Source: CAWGXZ01 sp963826695 (lineage in GTDB: Bacteria > Pseudomonadota > Gammaproteobacteria > Burkholderiales > Burkholderiaceae_C). Taken from it: a stretch of 64,000 nucleotides of DNA. A program made the translations under genes and the position numbers. The notes under the pieces were generated by a model that ran no database searches, was not told the origin of the DNA, and saw nothing but the letters and a program-made list of their open reading frames with translations. Shown in pieces: positions 49,262-57,593 of the stretch (position 1 is its first letter; each line of letters begins with the position of its first letter). The DNA is taken from positions 682,001 to 746,000 of the forward strand of contig CAWGXZ010000004.1 of assembly GCA_963826695.1 (NCBI GenBank), in the 5' to 3' direction.

Positions 49262-49329
49262 AGGCCCGACGGGCTCCTGGCCGAGTGCGCTGGCGGCGCA
49301 CGGCCGCCTGTGTGGCGTAGGCTGACGCA

Positions 49330-50172
49330 ATGTGCGCCAACTACGTTCCCGTGACCCGCGTCGAGCGGCTGACGGCCTATTTCGCCGCCGGCAACCCGGC
49401 ACCATTCCCTGCAGAGAGCTATCCCGGAAGCCCGGCGCCCTTCGTTCGCCGTGCCGGCGACGGTGCGAACTTCGGCCGCGAGCTCGAACTCGGCCTTTTC
49501 GGCCTGCTGCCGCACTGGGCAAAGGACCCCGGCTTCGCCCGACGCACCTACAACGCGCGTTCGGAAACCGCTGCCGAGAAGCCGAGCTTTCGCGACGCCT
49601 GGGCACGCGGTCGCCGCTGCATCGTGCCCTGCGAAGCGATATTCGAGCCGCGCTGGGAAGGCGGGCGGGCAGTGCGCTGGCGCATTGCGCGGCGTGACGC
49701 GGCCCCCATCGGCATTGCCGGCCTGTGGAGCGCCTGGCCTGCGCCGGACGGCGGCCGACTGCTCTCGTTCACCATGCTGACGGTGAATGCCGACGCACAT
49801 GCGTTGATGCGCCAGTTCCACCGCCCCGAAGACGAGAAGCGGATGGTGGCGATGCTCGAATTCGACCGTTTCGACGACTGGCTGAATGCGTCGCCGCAAC
49901 ACATGCGCGAACTGCTGGGCGGATTTTCAGCCGACACGCTGCACGCCGAGCCGGCACCGCGGGCGCGGCCGGGCCGGGCTGTGACGAGAGCGCCTGTGCA
50001 GGCCTCCAGGCCCGCCAGCCCCTCCAACCCCTCCAGCGGGCAACGCGAAGCCGCTGCACCGCCAGCCGAGCCGGTGCCGCAGTCGCCCGGCAACATCCGG
50101 GCGCCGCGCACCCGTGGCGCTGCACCCAAGGCCAGTGAGCCCACGCTGCCACTCTTTCCGGAAACCGACTGA
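49330..50172 (+). CDS. SOS response-associated peptidase (SRAP/YedK family)
   Basis: A 280-residue SRAP protein. Cys2 after Met1 is the nucleophile that becomes covalently bound to abasic sites in single-stranded DNA after Met removal. The family motifs NARSETAAEKPSFRDAW (about residue 75), RRCIVPCEAIFEPRWE (about 97) and the catalytic His in MRQFHRPEDEKRM (about 162) are present. The C-terminal region from about 208 to 280 is Pro/Ser/Arg/Ala-rich and probably disordered, an unusual extension for YedK. Confidence 0.92.
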   Translation: MCANYVPVTRVERLTAYFAAGNPAPFPAESYPGSPAPFVRRAGDGANFGRELELGLFGLLPHWAKDPGFARRTYNARSETAAEKPSFRDAWARGRRCIVPCEAIFEPRWEGGRAVRWRIARRDAAPIGIAGLWSAWPAPDGGRLLSFTMLTVNADAHALMRQFHRPEDEKRMVAMLEFDRFDDWLNASPQHMRELLGGFSADTLHAEPAPRARPGRAVTRAPVQASRPASPSNPSSGQREAAAPPAEPVPQSPGNIRAPRTRGAAPKASEPTLPLFPETD

Positions 50173-50221
50173 GCGCAGCGCGCTGCTTATCATCGCCGGC
50201 CCTTCGCCATGCCGAGTTGCC

Positions 50222-52423
50222 ATGTCCGTGCCTGTCGCCGCCCCTGCGCACCGCTGGAAGTTCACCCGCGCCGGCGCAACCGAGCAGGTGGTCATTCGCA
50301 ACGGCGGCGACATCGTCCACCTCGACCAGCTCGACCAAAAGCTCTGGGTGGCGCTGGCGTGTCCGGCACGTGGCCTGGATTTCGATCCGCGCACCCTCGA
50401 CCTGATCGACACCGACGGCGACGGCCGCATCCGCCCGCCGGAGCTGATCGAGGCCGGCCACTGGGTGCGCGACCGCTTTGCCGACCCCGGTGAGCTCTTT
50501 CGAGGCGGCGACACGGTGCCGCTCGCCTCGATCAACCGCACGACCGAATCCGGGCGGCAGCTGGCGAGCGACGCCGAGGAGATGCTGGCGCTGCTCGGCA
50601 AGGCCGGCGCCGACTGCATCGGCCTCGATGACGTGTCCGACCGCGGCCGCCTGTTCGCGGCGATGCGTTTCAACGGCGACGGCGTCGTTGCGCCCGGCGA
50701 CGCCGATGACGAGGTGCTGGCGCAGCTGCTGCGGTTGATCGTCGAGCGCGACGGCGGTGTCGCCGACCGCAATGGTGAGATGGGTGTCGATGCAGCCCGC
50801 GTGCGCGACTTCTTTGCCGATGCCGAGGCGCTCGACGGCTGGCGTCGAAGTGGCGAAGCCGACATCGCCTGCTGGCCGCTCGGCGAGGACACGCCGGCCG
50901 CGGCCGGGGCCATGGAGGCGGTTCGCGGCAAGGTCGACGACTACTTTGCACGCTGTGCGCTGGCGGCGTTCGACGCCTCCGCGGTTGCGTCGCTGAACCC
51001 GCTGGCCGACGACTACCGGGCACTGGCCAGCGCGGCCCTGCACAAGCACGCGCCAGCGATCTCCGCCTTGCCGCTGGCCCGCATTGAACCGTCGCGGCCG
51101 TTGCCGCTGGACAGCGGCGTCAATCCCGCCTGGGCCGACGCGCTCGCCGACTTTCGCGGCGCCGCCGAGGCACTGCTCGGCCGGCCGCTCGCCGAGTTGC
51201 ACGAGGCCGAATGGCGTTCGATCGAATCGCGACTCGGCGCGTGCCGCGACTGGCTTGCCGCCAAGCCGCCGACCAAGCTGGCTGGCGTCGACGCGGGCGA
51301 GTTGCGCCGACTGCTCGCCGACGACAGCCGAGAGCGGGTCACGGCGCTGATCGCCATGGACGTCGAGCGCGAGGCCATGAACCAGCGCATCGTCGACCTC
51401 GAGAAAATGATCCGGCTGCAGCGCGACCTGGTCCGGCTGCTCGACAACTTCGTTTCCTTTGCCGACTTCTACGACCGCCGTGGCGGGATCTTCGAGGCCG
51501 GAACGCTGTATCTCGACGGCCGCAGCTGCGACCTGACGGTGCAGGTGTTCGACATTGCCCAGCACGTGGTTCTCGCCGGTCTGGCGCGGACCTATCTCGC
51601 CTACTGCCAGTGCAGCCGCGACGGCGAAAAGCAGACCATCGTCGCGGCCTTCACGGCCGGGGACGTCGACTTCCTGATGGTCGGCCGCAACGGTGTCTTC
51701 TACGACCGCGAGGGCCGCGACTGGGACGCGACGATCGTGCGCGTCATTGAAAATCCGGTCAGCATTCGCCAGGCTTTTCTGATGCCCTACAAGAAGGTGT
51801 TGCGGGCCATCGAGGAGCAGCTTGCCAAGCGTGCAGCCGCCGGCGATGCCAAGGCCTCGGATCGGTTGGTCGGCACGGCAATGCAGTTCGGCGGGAGGGC
51901 GCCGGGTACGCCGGCAACTGCTGCGGCGGCGGCTGCACCGCAGGTCGCCGCGCTGCGCCAGGGACGATTCGATGTCGGCACCATTGCCGCGCTCGGCGTG
52001 GCCCTCGGCAGCATCAGCACCGTGCTGGTGGCCGTCTTCGCCAAGTTCGTCGACCTCGGCTGGTGGATACCGGTGGCGCTCGCCGGCATCGTGCTCGCGA
52101 TTTCGGGCCCGAGCATGGCGGTTGCGTGGCTGAAGTTGCGCCAGCGCAGCCTGGGCCCGATCCTCGACGCCAGCGGCTGGGCCATCAATGGCCGCATGCG
52201 CATCAATGTGCCGCTCGGCGCCTCGCTGTCGAAGACCGCGCGGCTCCCGGCGCATGCCGAGCGCGGTCTGCGCGACCCGTTCGCAGAGAGCCATGTCACC
52301 GCATGGAGCTTGCTGCTGGTCGTCGTCAGCGTCGCTGCCATGCTGGCCGCCTGGCGGCTGGGGTTGCTCGACGCGTGGCTGCCGCTCAGCTGGCAGTGCC
52401 TGCCGGCTGCGCCGACGCGATGA
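50222..52423 (+). CDS. Large EF-hand-containing membrane protein of unknown function
   Basis: A 733-residue protein. The N-terminal part contains a canonical EF-hand calcium loop DTDGDGRIRPPE (residues 63-74, with Asp63, Asp65, Asp67 and Glu74) and two degenerate relatives near FNGDGVVAPGDAD and DRNGEMGVDAA. The middle part (residues about 385-560) is alpha/beta and includes RLLDNFVSFADFYDRRGGIFEAGTLYLDG-like sequence (parts only given) and a AQHVVLAGLARTYLAYCQC block. Three hydrophobic helices follow near residues 585-605, 617-635 and 692-712. Not a characterised family to me. It follows the SRAP gene by 49 bases. Confidence 0.75.
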   Translation: MSVPVAAPAHRWKFTRAGATEQVVIRNGGDIVHLDQLDQKLWVALACPARGLDFDPRTLDLIDTDGDGRIRPPELIEAGHWVRDRFADPGELFRGGDTVPLASINRTTESGRQLASDAEEMLALLGKAGADCIGLDDVSDRGRLFAAMRFNGDGVVAPGDADDEVLAQLLRLIVERDGGVADRNGEMGVDAARVRDFFADAEALDGWRRSGEADIACWPLGEDTPAAAGAMEAVRGKVDDYFARCALAAFDASAVASLNPLADDYRALASAALHKHAPAISALPLARIEPSRPLPLDSGVNPAWADALADFRGAAEALLGRPLAELHEAEWRSIESRLGACRDWLAAKPPTKLAGVDAGELRRLLADDSRERVTALIAMDVEREAMNQRIVDLEKMIRLQRDLVRLLDNFVSFADFYDRRGGIFEAGTLYLDGRSCDLTVQVFDIAQHVVLAGLARTYLAYCQCSRDGEKQTIVAAFTAGDVDFLMVGRNGVFYDREGRDWDATIVRVIENPVSIRQAFLMPYKKVLRAIEEQLAKRAAAGDAKASDRLVGTAMQFGGRAPGTPATAAAAAAPQVAALRQGRFDVGTIAALGVALGSISTVLVAVFAKFVDLGWWIPVALAGIVLAISGPSMAVAWLKLRQRSLGPILDASGWAINGRMRINVPLGASLSKTARLPAHAERGLRDPFAESHVTAWSLLLVVVSVAAMLAAWRLGLLDAWLPLSWQCLPAAPTR

Positions 52424-52450
52424 CGCAAGCCATCGAGCCGGCGGGCGCGG

Positions 52451-53440
52451 TCACTCGACGGTCGCCCCCGAGTCCTTGACGACCTTGGCCCACTTGGCGA
52501 TTTCGGCGCGCTGGTAGCTCGCCAGTTCCTCCGGGGTCGAGCCGACCGGATCGAGACCCATCTCGCTCAGCTTCTTCGCGATCTCGGGCGACTGAATGAT
52601 CTTGCGCACCTCGCCGCTCAGCTTGTCAACCACCGGCCGCGGAACGTTCGGCGGGGCGAAGAGCGCAAACCAGGAAACGGCATCGAACCCGGGCAGACCC
52701 GACTCGGCCACCGTCGGAATGTCGGGTGCGGCCGGCGACCGCTTCAGGCTCGTGACGGCCAGCCCGCGCAGCTTGCCTTCGCGCACCAGCGGCAGACTCG
52801 ACGGCATGTTGTCGAACATCATCGTCACCCGCCCGCCGAGCAGGTCGGGCAGGGCGCTGGCGCGGCCCTTGTACGGCACGTGCGTCATTTCGATGCCGGT
52901 CATCGTCTTGAAGAGCTCGCCCGATACGTGGATCGAGGTACCGGCGCCCGACGAGGCAAAGCTCATGTTGCCCTGCTTCTTGCCGAGGTCGATCAACTCC
53001 CTGACGCTCTTCGCCGCAACGCCGTTGTGGACGACCAGCAGGTTCGGCGTCGTCGCGAGCAGGCTGATCGGCGTGAAGTCGCGCACCATGTCGTACGGCA
53101 TCTTGCTGTAGAGCGCGCCGTTGATCGCATGCGTGCCGACGGTGCCGACCACGAAGGTGTGGCCGTCCGGCGCGGCCTTGGCCACCGCGTCGGCACCGGT
53201 GTTCCCGCCGGCGCCGGGCTTGTTCTCGATGATGACCGACTGGCCCCACGCGGCTTGCAGCTTCTCCCCGATCAGCCGCGCCAGGATGTCGGGTGCGCCG
53301 CCGGTGGTGAAAGTGACCACGATGTGGATCGGCTTGCTCGGATAGCCGGCAGCACCGGCTTGCGCCAGCGCTGCGGCCGGGGCAGCGCCGATGGCACAGG
53401 CGGCAAGGGCGAACTGGATGGTTTTGCGGCGGGTCGTCAT
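52451..53440 (-). CDS. Tripartite tricarboxylate transporter substrate-binding protein (Bug family)
   Basis: A 329-residue periplasmic receptor with signal peptide TRRKTIQFALAACAIGAAPAAALAQ. Blocks: YPSKPIHIVVTFTTGGAPDILAR, VIIENKPGAGGNTGADAVA, SSGAGTSIHVSGELFK, HVPYKGRASALPDLLGGRVTMMF, and PDIPTVAESGLPGFD. Divergent from the yihY-like gene; no transporter partner is visible. Confidence 0.92.
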   Translation of the reverse strand: MTTRRKTIQFALAACAIGAAPAAALAQAGAAGYPSKPIHIVVTFTTGGAPDILARLIGEKLQAAWGQSVIIENKPGAGGNTGADAVAKAAPDGHTFVVGTVGTHAINGALYSKMPYDMVRDFTPISLLATTPNLLVVHNGVAAKSVRELIDLGKKQGNMSFASSGAGTSIHVSGELFKTMTGIEMTHVPYKGRASALPDLLGGRVTMMFDNMPSSLPLVREGKLRGLAVTSLKRSPAAPDIPTVAESGLPGFDAVSWFALFAPPNVPRPVVDKLSGEVRKIIQSPEIAKKLSEMGLDPVGSTPEELASYQRAEIAKWAKVVKDSGATVE

Positions 53441-53582
53441 CGTGGTCTCCTGAAGTCGGCCGGTAAAGCCCGGCCTGTGGGCGCAGGATAGAACACGAAC
53501 GACGCCGCCTTGCGTGGGATGAGCACGGCGCTTGCTTCTGCAGGCCCGCGGCAGGCCGCCGGCAATCGGGAAGGGTGTTCGG

Positions 53583-54515
53583 ATGACTTTGAAGCAGGTA
53601 CTGGCGCTGTTCCGCGACGCGGCGGTCGCATGGGCCGACGATTACGCGCCGAGCATGGGCGCCGCACTCGCCTACTACACGATGTTCTCGGTGGCGCCGC
53701 TGCTGCTGATCGTCATCTCGGTGGCGGGCCTGGTGTTCGGCGCCGACGCGGCGCAGGGCGCGATCTTCGGACAGCTGCGCGGAATGATGGGTGAAACCGG
53801 TGCCCTCGCGGTTCAGGGACTGCTCGAAAGCATCAGCGAACCGTCCGAGGGCATCCTCGGCACGGTCATCGGCGTGACGGTGCTGCTGATCGGTGCGACC
53901 ACGGTCTTCGGCGAATTGCAGGATGCACTCGACCGCATCTGGCGCGCGCCGGTGCAAACCCGCTCCAGCGGGGTCTGGTCGCTGCTGCGTGCGCGTCTGC
54001 TGTCCTTCGGCATGATCATGTGCATCGGCTTCCTGCTGATGGTGTCGCTGATCGCGAGTGCAGTGGTATCGGCACTCGGCAAATGGTGGAGTCCGATATT
54101 CGGCGGCTGGACGACAGTGCTACAGGTCTTCAACTTCGTCTTCAGCTTCGCCATGACGACGACGATGTTCGCGATGATCTACAAGATCATGCCGCGGGTG
54201 CAAATCCAGTGGCGCGACGTCTGGGTCGGCGCGACGGTCACGGCATTGCTGTTCACGATCGGCAAGTTGCTGATCGGCCTCTACATCGGCCGCAGTGGCG
54301 TGGCTTCGACCTTCGGCGCTGCCGGCTCGCTCGTGGTGGTGATGGTCTGGGTCTATTACTCGGCCCAGGTGTTCCTGCTCGGTGCCGAGTTCACCTGGGT
54401 CTATGCGCATGCCTTCGGCTCGCGCCTGGGCCACAAGGAAGCGCCGCGTGCCGACGTGCCGGCGCGTACCGAGCAAGCCGAGCTGCCGCTGCCGTCCAAG
54501 GCGCCGGCGGCCTAG
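53583..54515 (+). CDS. YihY/BrkB family inner-membrane protein
   Basis: A 310-residue protein with about six transmembrane helices. The opening DDYAPSMGAALAYYTMFSVAPLLLI is the family signature, followed by VIGVTVLLIGATTVFGELQDALDRIW, and the C-terminal block YIGRSGVASTFGAAGSLVVV, then MVWVYYSAQVFLLGAEFTWV. Once misassigned as ribonuclease BN; the role of the family is not settled. The stop TAG (54513-54515) lies within the short hairpin shared with trxC. Confidence 0.92.
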   Translation: MTLKQVLALFRDAAVAWADDYAPSMGAALAYYTMFSVAPLLLIVISVAGLVFGADAAQGAIFGQLRGMMGETGALAVQGLLESISEPSEGILGTVIGVTVLLIGATTVFGELQDALDRIWRAPVQTRSSGVWSLLRARLLSFGMIMCIGFLLMVSLIASAVVSALGKWWSPIFGGWTTVLQVFNFVFSFAMTTTMFAMIYKIMPRVQIQWRDVWVGATVTALLFTIGKLLIGLYIGRSGVASTFGAAGSLVVVMVWVYYSAQVFLLGAEFTWVYAHAFGSRLGHKEAPRADVPARTEQAELPLPSKAPAA

Positions 54516-54535
54516 GAGCCTGTCGGGCTCCTAAG
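54511..54535. terminator. Short hairpin supplying both convergent stop codons; solo form of the repeat end
   Basis: CCTAGGAGCC and GGCTCCTAAG flank a 5-base loop TGTCG. The core GGAGCCTGTCGGGCTCC matches the outer end of the 173-bp elements, and TA occurs on both sides as in copy 1. On the plus strand its TAG ends the yihY-like gene, and on the minus strand TAG (54533-54531) ends trxC. It should terminate transcription in both directions, but has no clear U-tract. Confidence 0.7.
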
Positions 54536-54977
54536 GGCGCGGGGCGCCAGCAGCTTGGACGGCGGTTTCGACCCAGGCAACGATCTGCGGCTCGGTCCGT
54601 GCGCCGGCCTGCCGGCCGATCTCGCGACCGCCACGCAGCAGGACGAGGGTGGGGATGCTGCGGATCGCGAAGCGCGCCGAAAGGGCCGGTTGCTCGTCGC
54701 TGTCGACCTTCGCGAACCGCACCCGGCCTTGCAGCCGGCCGGCAGCGCGTTCAAAATGCGGCGCCATCTGGCGGCAGGGTCCGCACCACGGCGCCCAGAA
54801 ATCCACCAGCACCGGCGGCTCGCTTCGGGTGACCAGCGCGTCGAAGTTGCCGTCGCTCAATTCGACCGGACGCCCGTCGAGGAGCGCCTTCGCACAGCGG
54901 CCACAAACCGGGTTCTCGGTGGCTCTTTCGTCAGGAACCCGGTTGGAGGCAAGACAGAATGCGCAAACGACCAGCAT
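54531..54977 (-). CDS. trxC: Thioredoxin 2 (zinc-binding thioredoxin)
   Basis: A 148-residue cytoplasmic thioredoxin. The N-terminal zinc site has two CxxC pairs (Cys5/Cys8 and Cys25/Cys28). The thioredoxin fold carries the active site WCGPC with Cys65 and Cys68, in VLVDFWAPWCGPCRQMAP, and the cis-Pro loop IRSIPTLVLLRGG. In other bacteria trxC is OxyR-controlled; no such site was sought here. Converges on the yihY-like gene with stop codons in one hairpin. Confidence 0.95.
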   Translation of the reverse strand: MLVVCAFCLASNRVPDERATENPVCGRCAKALLDGRPVELSDGNFDALVTRSEPPVLVDFWAPWCGPCRQMAPHFERAAGRLQGRVRFAKVDSDEQPALSARFAIRSIPTLVLLRGGREIGRQAGARTEPQIVAWVETAVQAAGAPRP

Positions 54978-55280
54978 GGGAGGCCTCCGCACCCGGGTGT
55001 CGCAGCCGCGCTGCGCGCCGGGCGCCTGCAAAGACTCTAGCGCACAGGGGCGCGGTTGGGTGATCGGGGCGATTAGCATCCGGAGCCGAAAGACCCGCGA
55101 CCGGTGACTCTTGGGGTCCGCTCGGGCAAGGGCAGGAATCTGGATTGCCGCCCGTCGCCGCGTCGGTTTTGGGGCCGGCCGGGATGCTCGCAAACGCCTA
55201 GAGCGGTCGGGTCGATATTGAGAAGAATGGCGGGCGGTCGCGGGCCGCAGATCGCCACATAACGAACAGAGGAGACATGC
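54978..55280. other. 303-bp intergenic region upstream of maeB
   Basis: No gene, tRNA or riboswitch is recognised here. It must contain the promoters for trxC (left) and maeB (right). The maeB ribosome-binding site AGAGGAGA lies at its end. Confidence 0.6.
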
Positions 55281-57575
55281 ATGGATGAGCAACTGCGCGA
55301 AGCCGCACTGGAATACCACCGCCAGTACCCCCCGGGCAAGATCTCGGTCACGCCGACCAAGGGCCTGACCAACCAGCGCGACCTGTCGCTGGCCTACTCG
55401 CCGGGGGTGGCTGCAGCTTGCGAGTTGATCGTCCAGAACCCGGCCGAAGCCCGCCACATGACGTCGCGCGGCAATCTGGTGGCGGTGATCACCAACGGCA
55501 CGGCCGTGCTCGGCCTGGGCAACATCGGCCCGCTTGCCGGCAAGCCGGTGATGGAAGGCAAGGGCTGCCTGTTCAAGAAGTTCGCCGGCATCGACGTTTT
55601 CGATATCGAGATCGACGAGACCGACCCCGAGAAGCTGGTGCAGATCATCGCCAGCCTGGAGCCGACCTTCGGCGGCATCAACCTCGAGGACATCAAGGCG
55701 CCCGAGTGCTTCTACATCGAGCGCAAGTTGCGCGAGCGGATGAAGATTCCGGTCTTCCACGACGACCAGCATGGCACGGCGATCATCGTCGCCGCGGCCG
55801 TGTTGAACGGCCTGAAGGTCGTCGGCAAGGACATCGGCAAGGTGCGCCTCGCCGGCTCGGGCGCTGGGGCCGCGGCCATTGCCTGCCTCGACCTTCTGGT
55901 CAAGCTCGGCATGCCGGTCGAGAACATCCAGATCTGCGACAGCAAGGGCGTGGTCCATACCGGCCGGCTCGGCGAGGTCGACCCGGACAAGGCGCGCTAC
56001 GCGTCGGAGACCTCGTCGCGAACGCTGCAGGACATCGTCGAGGGCGCCGATATCTTCCTCGGCCTGTCGACGGCCGGTGTGCTCACGCCCGAGATGGTCA
56101 AGACGATGGCGGGCCAGCCGCTCATCCTTGCGCTGTCGAACCCGGAGCCTGAGATTCGCCCCGAGCTGGCCAAGCAGGTGCGCCCCGACGCGATCTGCTG
56201 CACCGGCCGTTCGGACTATCCGAACCAGGTGAACAACTCGTTGTGCTTCCCCTTCATCTTCCGCGGCGCGCTCGACGTTGGCGCGACGACGATCAACGAG
56301 GAAATGAAGCTGGCAACGGTGCACGCCATCGCCGAGCTGGCACAGGCCGAGCAATCGGACATTGCCGCCGCGGCTTACGGCGAACAGGAGGTGAGTTTCG
56401 GGCCCGAGTCGCTGATCCCGCGGGCCTTCGATCCGCGGTTGATCATCAAGATCGCGCCGGCGGTGGCGAAGGCGGCCATGGACAGCGGCGTTGCCACGAT
56501 GCCGATCGACGACCTGGCTGCGTACCAGGCCCAGTTGACGCAGTTCGTCTTCCACACCGGGATGATCATGCAGCCGGTCTTTGCCGCCGCGGCGAAGGAT
56601 CCCAAGCGGGTGGTCTATGCCGAAGGCGAAGACGACCGGGTGCTGCGTGCGGTGCAGGTGGCTGTCGACGAACGGCTGGCCAAACCGGTCCTGGTCGGCC
56701 GCCGCGAAGTCATCGAGGGCAAGATCCGCTCGCTGGGCCTTCGCCTGCGGCCGGGGACCGATTGCGAACTGGTCGATCCGCTCGACAACCCCGACTACGG
56801 CGACGATGCCGACCTCTATCTCGGGCTGACCGAGCGCAACGGCGTGTCGCGCAACGAGGCGCGCTCGCTGCTGCGCAGCAACACCACCGTGATCGGTGCG
56901 ATGCTGGTGAGGCGCGGCCGGGCCGATGCGCTCCTTTGTGGCACCAGCGGCGCTTACGGCAACCATCTGCAGCAGGTCGAGCGCATCATCGGCCGGCGCC
57001 CGGGTGTGCAGACGCTTGCGGCAATGAACCTGCTGATGCTGCCGGAGCGCACCGTCTTTATCTGCGATACCTATGTCACGCCGGATCCGACGGCCGAGCA
57101 GCTTGCCGACATGACGCTGCTTGCGGCCGAGGAAGTGCGGCGTTTCGGCCTGACGCCGCGCGTGGCGCTGCTTTCGCACAGCAGTTTCGGCACAGGCGAC
57201 ACCGCGTCGTCGCGCAAGATGCGACAGGCGCTGCTGCTGATCAACCAGAGTGCTCCGGGGCTCGAGGTCGAGGGCGAAATGCAGGGCGACGCGGCGCTGT
57301 CGAAGGAAATCCTGCAGCAGGTGTTCCCGAGCTCACGCCTGAAGGGCGATCCGAACCTGCTCATCATGCCGACGCTCGACGCTGCCAACATCGGCTTCAA
57401 CATGCTCAAGAGCGCGGCCGGCCACGGCGTCACGGTCGGCCCGATCCTCCTCGGCATGGCCAACACGGTGCATGTGCTGACGCCGACGGCCACCGTGCGC
57501 CGCATCGTCAACATGACGGCGATTGCAAGCGTCGACGCGGCTTCGCAGCGGTCGGATTTTTCCCGCGCTGAATAA
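55281..57575 (+). CDS. maeB: NADP-dependent malic enzyme with phosphotransacetylase-like domain
   Basis: Oxidatively decarboxylates malate to pyruvate with NADP. It has 764 residues. The malic enzyme half (1-430) has SVTPTKGLTNQRDLSLAYSPG, the metal/substrate HDDQHGTAIIVAAAVLNGLK, and the Rossmann loop RLAGSGAGAAAIACLDLL. The C-terminal half (about 430-764) is a phosphotransacetylase-like regulatory domain with VVYAEGEDDRVLRAVQ and PNLLIMPTLDAANIGFNML. A strong AGAGGAGA ribosome-binding site precedes ATG 55281. The NADPH it makes could support acetoacetyl-CoA reduction by the nearby phaB. Confidence 0.96.
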   Translation: MDEQLREAALEYHRQYPPGKISVTPTKGLTNQRDLSLAYSPGVAAACELIVQNPAEARHMTSRGNLVAVITNGTAVLGLGNIGPLAGKPVMEGKGCLFKKFAGIDVFDIEIDETDPEKLVQIIASLEPTFGGINLEDIKAPECFYIERKLRERMKIPVFHDDQHGTAIIVAAAVLNGLKVVGKDIGKVRLAGSGAGAAAIACLDLLVKLGMPVENIQICDSKGVVHTGRLGEVDPDKARYASETSSRTLQDIVEGADIFLGLSTAGVLTPEMVKTMAGQPLILALSNPEPEIRPELAKQVRPDAICCTGRSDYPNQVNNSLCFPFIFRGALDVGATTINEEMKLATVHAIAELAQAEQSDIAAAAYGEQEVSFGPESLIPRAFDPRLIIKIAPAVAKAAMDSGVATMPIDDLAAYQAQLTQFVFHTGMIMQPVFAAAAKDPKRVVYAEGEDDRVLRAVQVAVDERLAKPVLVGRREVIEGKIRSLGLRLRPGTDCELVDPLDNPDYGDDADLYLGLTERNGVSRNEARSLLRSNTTVIGAMLVRRGRADALLCGTSGAYGNHLQQVERIIGRRPGVQTLAAMNLLMLPERTVFICDTYVTPDPTAEQLADMTLLAAEEVRRFGLTPRVALLSHSSFGTGDTASSRKMRQALLLINQSAPGLEVEGEMQGDAALSKEILQQVFPSSRLKGDPNLLIMPTLDAANIGFNMLKSAAGHGVTVGPILLGMANTVHVLTPTATVRRIVNMTAIASVDAASQRSDFSRAE

Positions 57576-57593
57576 GTCGCATCAGCCGGAGGG

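Noticed and set aside
49263..49276. Possible third remnant of the repeat end after the maleate-isomerase-like stop
   Set aside because: Only CCCGACGGGCTCCT agrees, with a mismatch and no second arm; too short to call.
54978..55280. Riboswitch or small RNA upstream of maeB
   Set aside because: No conserved riboswitch core or strong paired structure recognised.
54978..57179. Open frame on the minus strand continuous with trxC and covering maeB
   Set aside because: Antisense shadow of maeB; trxC starts at its zinc-finger ATG 54977.
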